Assembly (NCBI GenBank): GCA_022592445.1
Contig: JABYQR010000142.1
Span: forward strand, 1-64,000
Direction: 5' to 3'
Origin: Cytidiella melzeri
Lineage: Eukaryota > Basidiomycota > Agaricomycetes > Polyporales > Irpicaceae
DNA length: 64,000 nucleotides
The notes beneath the pieces were generated by a model. It did no database searches and was not told the DNA's origin. It saw nothing but the letters and a program-made list of their open reading frames with translations. Below are positions 1-8,792 of the stretch, in pieces. A program made the translations under genes and the position numbers. Position 1 is the first letter of the stretch; every line of letters begins with the position of its first letter.

Positions 1-923
1 CGGTATTATGGGCTTCTGACACCGATATCCCCCGCTACCCTGGCCTCTATGTCTCTCCCAACATGTCCACTCTACCGAAGCTTGCGCCAGAAAACCTCAC
101 AAAAAACATTGGTCGCCTTCCACTGCCCTGGCCATGGCTCTACACGAGACTGGCCAACCAAAAACACTATTGGACCGCGGTCACGCCGAGAGAGACACAG
201 TATACCGGTCTGCTGCAACCGCTGGTGGGAATCAAGATAGTCCAAGGCAACGACAACCAGTGGAGGCTGGAGAATGTACAAGAGTGGCGTGACTTGGAGG
301 CTTTCCTGCGCAGAGTCCTCGACGCGATGAAGCAAACTTTCCCCTTAGGAGCGTATACGCCTCTACTCGTCCAGATAGATCGCATCACATTTCCCTGGCC
401 ACAAGATTATAACTACGATCGCAGCTGGCCAACGAAAAAACAAGCCACATCGTTCCTGGGCGTTGTGCGAGGAGTCTTCAGGATTAATGTTTCGAAGGTG
501 ACATACGCGGGACATGTATTGCCTAAACATTGGTTGGACTCATTGCAACATAGAAAGCTGGTTTCCGAACACGAGGCACGCATGTTGCGCAGGTCTACAA
601 TTTGCCTGGTCGGCGACAAGGCTGACCAGTCAACCACGGATAGATTGGGGCTTGTCGTTGACGTCACCGTTGGAGCAATGCAGTCAACACTTGAGAACCT
701 CAAGGATCTCATAAACCACTTTCAATTGCCTGTCTGGCTGTACTTCGGACCGCACCCAGCAGTTTCTGAGCACCCTTGGTCCAATGAGTATCTGCCCTCA
801 GCAGTTGAGTTGGAAGCCTCACTTCGACAGCCTGCAACGTGTTTCGCTTGGGACGAATGGGACGAAGAAGTCGCAGAGGCTCGTGATGTTGTAAGCGTGG
901 AGTCCATGGGTGGCCCCTCATCG

Positions 924-1031
924 TCTTCAGCACCATCCTCGTCTTCTGCTTGGGGCTCACTTGATACTCATTGGCCGTCTTCAGCACCATCCTCGTCTTC
1001 TGCTTGGGGCTCACTTGAAACTCATTGGCCG
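924..1031 (+). repeat. 54-bp tandem duplication inside the SR-rich gene
   Basis: Two head-to-tail copies (924-977 and 978-1031) differ by one base. The unit is 18 codons, so the duplication keeps the frame and repeats a Ser-rich segment ending in THWP. Confidence 0.9.
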
Positions 1032-1592
1032 TCCTCAGTTGAAGGCACAAACATTGTCCATGTGCCCCCTGCCACCTCGTCGCAAGTGAGCAACGTGACA
1101 CGCCCACCTGGCCCTCTTTATGTTGCCACGCGAGGACAAAGTTCGACCACTGGTCAGGCACCGGGTGAAACACCCCAGCAGTTCTTTGCGAGGAGAGAGA
1201 AGGTTAGTGCAGCAAAACTCGCCGAAATGAATCCGGCGCAGAAGGCTCGTGTGCAAGCAAGGGAGGTGCTGCATGCCAATCTCGAACTCCCAAACAAGAG
1301 CCACAACTGCCAAGTCTTCAGATGGGAAGAGTCAGACGACAGTAGCGGCGCCTGGAACAGAGTTCTTGTCGGAAAGCCTCGCTGGCGCGACTTGTGGGCC
1401 AACACTGCTCGGTCGCAACGCAGGTACAATGCGGTGTTCAACGAATTCGACATTTGGGAGGAGCTGGACCCATCTGCTACGACCGAGGATCAGGAATTGG
1501 TGGAAAGTTGGGACTACTTTGACGACGCACCGCGATTACAGAATCTGCGCATGGCTGCGAGTCCTCAGGCTGAGACATTGCCTGAGTTACCT

Positions 1593-1815
1593 TCTCGCTC
1601 TCCTCCTCGTCGTTCTCGCTCTCCTCCTCATTGCTCTCGCTCTCCTCCTTGTCGTTCTCGCTCTCCTCCTCGTCGCCCTCGCTCTCTTCCTTGTCGCCCT
1701 CGCTCTCCTCCTCGTCGTTCTTGCTCTCCTCGTCGTCGTTCTCGCTCTGCTCCTCGTCGCTCGCGCTCGCCTCGACGTCGTTCTCGCTCTCCTCGACGTC
1801 AACCTCGCACCCCTC
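1593..1815 (+). repeat. Degenerate TCTCGCTCTCCT-type repeat coding for SR/SP dipeptides
   Basis: A pyrimidine-rich array of roughly 12-15 bp units codes for repeated SRSPPRR-like peptides, as in RS domains of splicing and nuclear-speckle proteins. The strong composition bias produces long open frames on both strands here; only the + frame continues the flanking protein. Confidence 0.85.
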
Positions 1816-3349
1816 CCCTGGCTCCGCAGCCGATTGCTTCCACCAGTGGACGTACATCCTCGTCCACTCAAATGCCCCAGTCTGGTGCACTCGAGTTGTT
1901 TCAGAGGAAAGGGATTGCATTTGACCAGGCTCTGAGCTATTGCTACGGCATACTCACATTCGCAGCGGTGACGGTCAACGTGGATGAAGAGGCAACATTG
2001 TAAGAAAAAGAGATCTACAAGTTCATGGGTGTCATCAATGAGAAGGTCGGTCCTGGGTATCGCACACCAATGTGTGAACTCTTTTCATACCTCGAGGCCA
2101 ACCCGAGCAACTTTGTAATGCCGCCACCCACGCTCACGGATCTTGTGCCCGGTACTGCCCTAGGACATCCGCTGCACCGTCAAAATTACCTGATTGTTCG
2201 GACTGTACTGGACAACGAGCAACACCCTTGCTACTTTGTGTACGCTCGGGATTCACAGGCCAACGATGTGTCATTCTCCCTTTGCCTGGCTGACCCTGTC
2301 ACCGTGAACCACCTCCTACGATCCGGGGTGGGTCCCTCGTTGGATGATGTGACTGGCGCATTGCTCAGATGAGGAGTGCCCTTCAATACACTGCAGCCAA
2401 TCGCGGACCTAACGGTACTTCAGCCAACTCCCCCAATGCCCTCTTATTTTAACCTGGTACCGTTAGTGCTCGGACTCATCGAGCATCGTCACAAGTTCAC
2501 AATTGCAGACTATGAGGACTACCTCGAATATCGAGAGGAGGTCATCAAAAGCGTACAGGGTCGCGCTGCCTTGTTACAGGGCGGCTTGCTGTGGCGACTG
2601 GCCCGTGATGCCTATGCAGACGATTCAGCGGTATACGACGGTCCGAGTGGGTTCCAAACACGGAGTAACCATCGTAGACTAGACGGCTTGGACTATGTGG
2701 ACAATGAATTATCGCCACATCAAGAGGATGTGATCTGCGGAGTGTACAGGGTCATGCCGGGTAAGTACCGTGTTTCTTGGACAAATTACAATGCTGATTA
2801 TATCTCAGAACACCCCGAGAATGGCCCTTCGAGTACTGCGTATCGGTTGTGGTGGCCAACTGTAACGACATGGTTGCAATCGGGGTTGGACCTCGACTAC
2901 TGGAGTGCCAGAAATGAGCAGTTCTTTGTGAACCATCGCAAGGCAATACTGGACGGTAAAGTCCAGCCCAAAACCGCTCAAGAATGGTGCCGGACGTTGG
3001 CTCATAGGAAGGCTGCAAAGACGAACATGCTGACAAACATTGGAGAACTCTCAGGTCGTGCCTTACCCGCTGCAATGTGACTTTGCGCTTCATCGTTGTC
3101 CTCCATTTTGCTTTACAATATAATGTACAATCTTATTTTGATTATTTACCTGACGTGACAGGACGTTTGGTTGGACAAACTAATAAGCAAAGAACCTGAC
3201 CGCGGTATAACAAGAAAGCGAGTACTTCATTTTGTGTATACGTGCTCATGTTTAACGGTACATTGGTGCGAGTCGTGCTACAATATGTTTGGAGACAAGT
3301 TTCAAGAAGAGGAGAGCAGCCCACCAACAACCTTTCTGTCCTCCGGCAG

Positions 3350-4879
3350 CTACGCGTCTACGTCAAAGATGATTGTGGCGGGGTCTTCAATCTCCAGCTT
3401 CACCCGCGCACGTTTCTCGTTCTTCTCCAGTGCTTTGCGGAATCGCTTACCAAGGCTGCTAGTCGCTGTGACCTCCGGAGATGGTGAGGAGCGCATGACC
3501 TTCGAGGGAGTGATTGGAGGGGATGAGGATGCAGTAGGAGGCGAGGAAGGTGGCAATGATAGCGGCGAAGACGGTGGCAAGTCCTCTGTTGATGGTAGCA
3601 GTGAGGCGGGAAACAATCTGTTAGCCTCCCGTACAATGTCAGCCCACTCTTTTGCCTCTACAACACATGAATGTGCCTCAAAAGCGCACAGTCCAAGTGT
3701 GTTGTCGCAGTGAGTACAGGAGGCAATGACTCGGACACGCATGAACTTCTCGAAAGGAACTCCCTTGGGATCGGATATGAGCGACTGCAAGACATTCACG
3801 GTCTCATCCCAGGTGGGAGTGGGCATAGAGTGGATCGGTGTCAGGGATAGATCGGTGACGGGCTCGATCAAACAGCAAGTTTCCGACACATAGCCCGGAG
3901 AGACAACTAATTCAATGTGAGTATCAGCTGCCAGTGGTTTTTATACAACTTACAAGCCATGAACATCCGGTCATTGGCCTCACCAGCGACTGGCATGCCA
4001 GCTTGCATTGACGGTCGGGCAGGGGTGCGCGGAGCGCTGAAGCGAGGCATGTCGACAACTTCCGGCTGCTCTGCAGATTGAGCGAGCATTCTGTCGAATG
4101 CCTCTGTAGTATTGATTGTTGGTTAATTTTGTTTGGACAGTAGTAAACAGGTGAGTGTACCTTCATTGACACTTGCGTCCCAAGCGGGATGAAGAGGAGG
4201 GACAGCTGAGTCGTGGTGTAACACGGCATACGTGTTCTTAGTGTCGAGTACTTGGTCTCAAGTATATTGTATCAGCTGTGAGTGAACAGTAAACCGCAGC
4301 AGATGTACTTACTTTGATCGAGGGCCTTGCGTTTGTACATCTTCGTCCGCTGCAGGTGTAGCTTGCCACTAAGGGACTGTTGTAGGTCCACTTTTGATGC
4401 ATAATTAACCATAGGTGAATGTCGTTGGTGGAAAGAGGCACTCACTGAAATATCCACAGCCCGTGCCGGGACCTGCCCATTGGAAACACCCAATGAATAC
4501 CTTCGCAGGGTAGGCCTTAGGGCGGATGACCTTGGGCGAAACGAATATGCCCGTACGGAGAGGGCAAAAGCACGACATGTGCTCTAGAAAAACATGCGTG
4601 CGGGCGTAGCTAGTGAGTCCCTCAAACGTTAAGGGAACGAGAACTCCCTCCTCGTCAATAGGGCTGAATAATGGATAGCATGAGCAGAACTAATAGAAAC
4701 ACAGCGTTGTTGACTTACTAGGACATCTCACCCAGGCGCGGTAGGACCTCTAGTTGGAATGACACAAGGGTGGATGCCTTGCGGAGCATCTTGTTGAAGT
4801 GGGAGATGTTGGCCTCCGCATCGTTGGGAATGGGAAGGGAAGCATGGGGCGGCAACACCAACTGGGAGTGAATGGGCAT
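3350..4879 (-). CDS. Hypothetical protein with GRF-like zinc-finger motif
   Basis: Six exons on the minus strand: 4879-4719, 4663-4446, 4390-4313, 4256-4161, 4103-3954, 3906-3350. They sum to 420 codons (419 aa) with all junctions in frame and canonical GT/AG ends. Exon 2 holds a Cys cluster (about residues 80-130): CxC, then CFQWAGPGTGCGYF. This matches the C-x-C...C...F-W...C-G-x-F layout of GRF-type zinc fingers, which bind single-stranded nucleic acid in known cases. A Ser/Pro-rich low-complexity stretch and a short basic segment (GKRFRKALEKNEKRAR) precede the C-terminus; a conserved-looking block starts at ETCCLIEPV. Convergent with the SR-rich gene (270 nt between stops) and divergent from the DUF6589 gene. 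The gypsy element inserted 195 bp upstream of its start and may have replaced its promoter. Confidence 0.6.
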
Positions 4880-5069
4880 GGCGCAGAGTTAGATGGTGGT
4901 CGCGGTGGGTGCTGGAGTCTCAGGCTGTGTAGGTTGTGCAAAGCCGTATTTATAGGCTGTAGCGTGATCGTTTTACCACGGCAACAACGGGCACCACGTG
5001 GCGAGGGGAGGGGGGATATGTTAGTTCACGACCATACGTTGTGAATCCTCGCAGGAACCCACCGTGCAT

Positions 5070-5074
5070 AGTTC
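5070..5074. repeat. Target-site duplication AGTTC, left copy
   Basis: AGTTC directly precedes the 5' LTR; the identical right copy is at 13437-13441. Confidence 0.95.
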
Positions 5075-5140
5075 TGTCACAGATTTTCAATGTTTCTACA
5101 AGACTTGCCTTACCAGGCAACGGTATTATTGGGAATATTT

Positions 5141-5240
5141 AAGCGCTTGTCAAGCGCTTATCCAGCGCTTATCCGGCGTCTATTTAGGCGCTTATCCAGC
5201 GCTTATCTGGCGCTTATCAGGCGCCTATTCCGGCGCTTAT
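5141..5240 (+). repeat. AGCGCTTATC-type minisatellite in U3
   Basis: About nine degenerate 10-11 bp units built on the palindromic core AGCGCT/GGCGCC plus TATC. The same array is present in the 3' LTR (12778-12877). It is followed by GATGCGCTGATGCGC repeats. Probably an enhancer-like U3 array. Confidence 0.85.
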
Positions 5241-5629
5241 TCTCAGTGCCTATCAATTGATGCGCTGATGCGCCTCCTGTCTCTGATGCGCTGATGCGCT
5301 CCTTTCCTTATCTGTGTATCACATGATAGAACTCTCTGGAACCTTGTGGAACTTGCTGGAACTATGATGTCATAGCATAGAACATTCCATTAGATGATGT
5401 CATAGTTCTTAGAACCTTCTGGAAAAGTCTAGCCTTGTCTTAGAACAAGCTAGAACAAGTCTAGCCTTGGAGCTGGGTCATGGGGTCAGGTCATGGGGAC
5501 AATTGCTATTGGTTGATTATTGAAGTGGCACCACTAGGGCATAGGGCATGCTTAGTAAGGTAGATTACTTCGCTTACTCATGTAGGTATTAGGGGTCTTA
5601 GGGTAGTACCTGGGGTCCTTCCCTTCATG

Positions 5630-5638
5630 TATATATAG
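5630..5638 (+). promoter_or_regulatory. TATA box of the LTR promoter
   Basis: TATATATAG lies about 160 bp before the LTR end, which fits a U3/R boundary near 5660. The copy at 13267-13275 is identical. Confidence 0.7.
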
Positions 5639-5799
5639 AGGCACTCCTGAGGGCATATCCCCTCAGTCTTATCCACTCTGTTGATAAAGGACTACCTTGT
5701 ACTCTCCAGTACTTCGCTCACCACACCTCTTACTCTCTATATCTCTATCTCCCCCTCAAGTTAACCACTTATCTGGTGAGTGTAACCTTAATTGTTACA

Positions 5800-6380
5800 T
5801 TTGGATAAGACTGCCCCTACTCCCTCACGTCTTTGGACGTGCTGGAGGTTTCTTTCCCCTTTCTTCTAGGTCTTGTGCCTGTGCGTGGGCCCCTCTACAA
5901 ATCCTCTAGAAATAGAGGTAGCCGGACCATAGGCTTTAAGTGGTAGTCGTGTCTAGGCCTTGCCTTGATGCGCACAACTTGAATCACCCTCTCGCCCGAC
6001 GCTCCTAGAGCTGATCAGAGCAGGGGTTGGCATTATGCCAACATGATGAAAGTATGCCTCCCCACAGGCGATAGTGGAGTCTGGTGTCAGACAGCTCGTT
6101 ATAAGAGCTAGACAACAGGACTAGAAACCCATGAGTGCCTAGGCACGTAGACGAGTAACTTGTTCTGGCCGGACTTAGGGTCAGTGTAATACTGATCCGC
6201 CAACCATTTGCCGCATGGGTGGAACCATGACGGAGATCCTTTTCACCACCGGACCTGGAGAGAGAGTCCAGGCCAACGCCGGCACTACCCCACGCACACA
6301 CAGGACCTCTCCTTTATGGAGATTTGTTTCGCACACCGCTGAGCTGTCAAGCTCATCACACATTGTCACACACAGTCACC
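5800..6380 (+). other. 5' leader of gypsy element
   Basis: About 580 bp of non-coding leader between the LTR and the first ORF, containing the putative primer binding site at its start. No domain-bearing ORF. Likely holds packaging or translation-control structure. Confidence 0.6.
5802..5815 (+). other. Putative primer binding site
   Basis: TGGATAAGACTGCC starts two bases after the 5' LTR; TGG is the expected complement of a tRNA 3' CCA end. I cannot assign the tRNA. It does not look like the initiator-Met primer site used by Ty3. Confidence 0.5.
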
Positions 6381-7160
6381 ATGCCAATTTCTCGCTTCAT
6401 CGCTGCTAAGTCTGGTCGCAAGACCCCTTATTCCATCCCCGTCCGCAACGAAGTCACCGGACTTCAAGAACACCTCTCAGTCTCCAAGGAGACTCTTGAC
6501 AAGTTCAAGGACGCTGGCAAGCCTCGCCGGCTCAAGTACCCCGATAACAAGCCCCTCATCAAGAGGATTGACCTCGAGGAGCAGGCTCGCACCACTATAG
6601 AGCATGAGGAGAACCAGGCTCGCATGAGTCAGGTCTCTCATCTCATGTCTCAACTCAGCCTTCTTGATTGTATCAAGAAGCAGGAGAAGAAGGAAGCTGA
6701 AAAGCTTTCTCTTCTTCAACGTATTGAGGAGCGCAACCAACGCGCTTACATCCCCACTCCCAATCCGCTCCCCGCCTCTCTACACTTCCGTAAGACGAAG
6801 CTTATACTTCGTCAACAGGAATTCGAACCAATGGTCACGGCAGCTTGCCAACGGCTTGAGCCTGTGCTCAAGAAGTTGGATGCATCTTTCGCGAGTGGTG
6901 GGCAATCTTCTAGCCACCAGCTCAACACTCGTCGAGAAAAAGCACAGCTGCTGATCGGTCGTGTCTTCATGATCGAACAATGGTTCAAGGAGAATCACAC
7001 GGACAAGATGTCGAATAGGGAATGGAGAATGTTGAAAAAGGACTTGAAGAGTTTAGGAAGGATTAGTTTTGTGGATATACATCGGAGATGGGGTTACATC
7101 TTAGAGCTACTAGAAGGACTGTTTGATATGAACGCCTTTGTATATGCGGAAATGGAATAA
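6381..7160 (+). CDS. Extra ORF upstream of gag in the gypsy element (unknown function)
   Basis: 259 aa from the ATG at 6381, which has a good context (CACC before ATG); an upstream in-frame ATG at 6324 is less likely. The protein starts MPISRFIAAKSGRKTPYSIP. It is basic and predicted mostly helical: charged coiled-coil-like segments at about residues 55-125 (EEQARTTIEHEENQAR; KKQEKKEAEKLSLLQRI) and a C-terminal block rich in W/F/L. No zinc knuckle, protease or retrotrans_gag signature. Fully open in a near-intact element, so selection has probably maintained it. Its stop is followed at once by a bulged hairpin and then 170 nt of structured spacer before gag. It could be a nucleic-acid-binding or capsid accessory protein, or a captured host gene. 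Confidence 0.75.
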   Translation: MPISRFIAAKSGRKTPYSIPVRNEVTGLQEHLSVSKETLDKFKDAGKPRRLKYPDNKPLIKRIDLEEQARTTIEHEENQARMSQVSHLMSQLSLLDCIKKQEKKEAEKLSLLQRIEERNQRAYIPTPNPLPASLHFRKTKLILRQQEFEPMVTAACQRLEPVLKKLDASFASGGQSSSHQLNTRREKAQLLIGRVFMIEQWFKENHTDKMSNREWRMLKKDLKSLGRISFVDIHRRWGYILELLEGLFDMNAFVYAEME

Positions 7161-7294
7161 AATGTATGGGCTGACAAGCCTCATTTTACTCGGTGACAAC
7201 TTCCTGAAAAGGATTTAATGTGTGAAAACAACTCTGACAAGAGTTCAATGTGTGAAAAGTGGTGTTTCTCTTCTTCTTATACTAGAAATAGTAT
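7159..7294 (+). promoter_or_regulatory. Cluster of three tetraloop hairpins between the extra ORF and gag
   Basis: Hairpin 1 (7159-7187): a basal AAAATG/CATTTT stem starting in the upstream stop codon, a 3-nt bulge, then an apical GGGCT/AGCCT stem (one G-U pair) with a GACA loop. Hairpin 2 (7230-7245): perfect 6-bp AACTCT/AGAGTT with a GACA loop. Hairpin 3 (7279-7294): perfect 6-bp ATACTA/TAGTAT with a GAAA loop. Hairpins 1 and 2 share the apex CTGACAAG. Two copies of AATGTGTGAAAA flank hairpin 2. Confidence 0.6.
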
Positions 7295-7330
7295 TTCGCT
7301 TATCCTTTGCTAACTAAGAAATTGGAAGCA

Positions 7331-8416
7331 ATGGCCACTCAATCCAACGTCGGATCCAACGCTGCCCCCGCTGCCGCCAACCTCACCCATTCTGTTCCTT
7401 TCGGGAAAATCACTCCCATTGTTTATAACCCTTCGGTTGAGAATTTTGAGCAGCACATTTTCCATAACCTCACTACAGCCCAAAGGGCCTTTACCCGCAC
7501 AATTGAGGGTGAAGCGACTACGACCATTGTTCACAATATGATGAATCAGATGGTTCTCATATGGAACACTCAGTTGTCGTTGTTGGAGGATAACCTCCAG
7601 GAATACGTTGACAAGGTCGCTCAAGACCTTTATTCACAATGCGCTGCAGATACACAAGTCCAGCGAATGGACACTGACCTCGACATGGTCAAAACGACGA
7701 TCACTAACGTGGTCAATCAAATCAACCAGCTTCCCTTGTCGCAAGGACAAGGAGGATCCTCGCGCCAGCCTAAGATTGGCGAACCCCCTGAGTTCAACGG
7801 CACCGATGGCAAAGTCAAGTTCAACAAGTGGTTGAACAAGATTTCTCTGTGGCTTGTCCACGAGAACGTTGCTACAGACAGGCAACGTATTGCCGTTGCG
7901 ATGAACCGGCTCTCAGGCGCGGCGGCTCAATACATGGAGCCGTGGATCAAGAAGCTCACGAAGGGTCAGACGATCGGAACGTGGGAAGAGTTTGAACATG
8001 AGCTCAAGGTACAATATGGTCAACGGGACAACAAGGAGGGCGCTCGAAAGGAGCTCAATGCCTTGTTCAACAATACAGATCTGGCGCACAAGAACTTCGT
8101 CAAGTATGCGGAACGCTTCCGTACGCTTGGCAGGCTTTCTGGATACGAGGACGACTTGCTCATTCACAAGCTCAAGCACGTCATCGAGAAGGACATGAGG
8201 CTCGTCATGATTGGGAAAGATGAAAATCAAATCCCTACCACATGGCCTCAATTCCTCGACCTCTTGCTTGACATCCACAAGAAGGTCTATCCGGAGAAAG
8301 CACAGGGCCAGATCTTTGCTAAGGAAAAGGATACGTCCACTCCTATGGAGGTGGACGCTGCGGACAAAAAGAAGAAGAAGAACGAGAAGCGGAACAAGGG
8401 CAAGGCAAAGAGGTGA
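7331..8416 (+). CDS. gag: Gag capsid domain of gypsy element
   Basis: 361 aa from the ATG at 7331 to TGA at 8414. Residues about 150-290 carry a retrotransposon Gag (capsid) domain: FNKWLNKISLWL, AAQYMEPWIKKL, TWEEFEHELKVQYG and ARKELNALF are its hallmark segments. It assembles the cytoplasmic virus-like particle. The C-terminus is Lys-rich (KKKKKNEKRNKGKAKR). The zinc knuckle expected at the Gag C-terminus is not in this frame; it lies downstream from 8442, one frame on, separated by two stops (8414 and 8424) and a hairpin. Either a recoding or splicing event joins them, or this copy carries a small indel. Confidence 0.92.
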   Translation: MATQSNVGSNAAPAAANLTHSVPFGKITPIVYNPSVENFEQHIFHNLTTAQRAFTRTIEGEATTTIVHNMMNQMVLIWNTQLSLLEDNLQEYVDKVAQDLYSQCAADTQVQRMDTDLDMVKTTITNVVNQINQLPLSQGQGGSSRQPKIGEPPEFNGTDGKVKFNKWLNKISLWLVHENVATDRQRIAVAMNRLSGAAAQYMEPWIKKLTKGQTIGTWEEFEHELKVQYGQRDNKEGARKELNALFNNTDLAHKNFVKYAERFRTLGRLSGYEDDLLIHKLKHVIEKDMRLVMIGKDENQIPTTWPQFLDLLLDIHKKVYPEKAQGQIFAKEKDTSTPMEVDAADKKKKKNEKRNKGKAKR

Positions 8417-8441
8417 ACTCGACTGAAAAGTCGGAAAGTTC
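8415..8441 (+). promoter_or_regulatory. Bulged GAAA-tetraloop hairpin at the gag stop codon
   Basis: GAACT(8415-8419)-CGACT(8420-8424)-GAAA-AGTCG(8429-8433)-GAA bulge-AGTTC(8437-8441): ten base pairs capped by a GNRA loop, overlapping the gag TGA. Confidence 0.6.
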
Positions 8442-8792
8442 TGTCACATTCACAAGTCCAAAGGACATAATACAGACGAATGTAACCTCAACGGCCTGAA
8501 GAAGAAGCCCGATGATAAGAAGAAGGAAGTGAAGAAGGATGGCAAGTCTTCGGCGCCGAAGAAGATTCGGGCAGCAGATGCCGAGGACTCTGGATCGGAC
8601 AGCGAGGCCGAAGCCCCTAAGGCTTCGTCGTCTAAGACAAAAAATGTTAATACCGCGCGCCTAGAGTTGGCGGCTCACATCGAGGAGGTTCCAACGGAAG
8701 ATGATGAACCTTCGACTCCTCACCCGTCCCCTGACAAGGGTAAAGGGAAAAAGCCGACCAAGGGCAAGGATTTTTTCCGAAGCGTCATGTGA
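8427..8792 (+). CDS. Zinc-knuckle and acidic linker segment (Gag C-terminus)
   Basis: Open frame from just after TGA 8424-8426 to TGA 8790-8792, with no plausible start ahead of the zinc finger (first ATG is at 8529). It begins with a knuckle-like motif FCHIHKSKGHNTDEC (C-x2-H-x4-H-x4-C, a CHHC variant), followed by KKKPDDKKKEVKKDGK and an acidic Ser-rich linker. In Ty3/gypsy elements such a finger binds genomic RNA. It ends just past the slippery site that leads into pol, so ribosomes that reach pol by frameshifting must be in this frame. Confidence 0.7.
   Translation, partial: KVGKFCHIHKSKGHNTDECNLNGLKKKPDDKKKEVKKDGKSSAPKKIRAADAEDSGSDSEAEAPKASSSKTKNVNTARLELAAHIEEVPTEDDEPSTPHPSPDKGKGKKPTKGKDFFRSVM
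8771..8777 (+). promoter_or_regulatory. Slippery heptamer TTTTTTC for -1 frameshift into pol
   Basis: In the zinc-knuckle frame the codons are TTT (8772) and TTC (8775) preceded by T8771, i.e. X-XXY-YYZ with T TTT TTC. It lies 13 nt before that frame's TGA (8790). A -1 slip enters the pol frame, which is open from here (CCG AAG CGT CAT GTG). Confidence 0.75.

Larger units (their letters stand above)
1..3080 (+). pseudogene. 5'-partial large hypothetical protein with SR-rich centre, two in-frame stops
   Basis: The reading frame is already open at base 3 and continues to 3080, so the gene begins before the window; an in-frame ATG at 63 is probably internal. The frame is interrupted only by TAA (2001-2003) and TGA (2370-2372), with no frameshift, and coding character resumes immediately after each stop. 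A likely intron lies at 2761-2808 (GTAAGT...CTGAT...TCAG, 48 nt). The N-terminal 250 residues are globular and unrecognised. The middle is Ser-rich, then strongly SR/SP-repeated (about 1593-1815). The C-terminal part, with LSPHQED...GVYRV, LWWP and RNEQFF motifs, resembles hypothetical proteins that I recall as repeated in agaricomycete genomes; function unknown. The gene is convergent with the GRF-like gene at 3350-4879. Alternatives to pseudogenisation are unrecognised introns spanning the stops or separate shorter genes. Confidence 0.55.
5075..5799 (+). repeat. 5' LTR of gypsy element
   Basis: TG...CA bounded, 725 bp, U3 rich in short repeats, TATA box near 5630. One visible difference from the 3' LTR. 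Confidence 0.97.

Noticed and set aside
1249..1935. Long antisense and alternate-frame ORFs over the SR-repeat region (including 1477-1920 minus)
   Set aside because: Products of the short-period repeat, which keeps several frames open; only the + frame joins non-repeat coding sequence on both sides.
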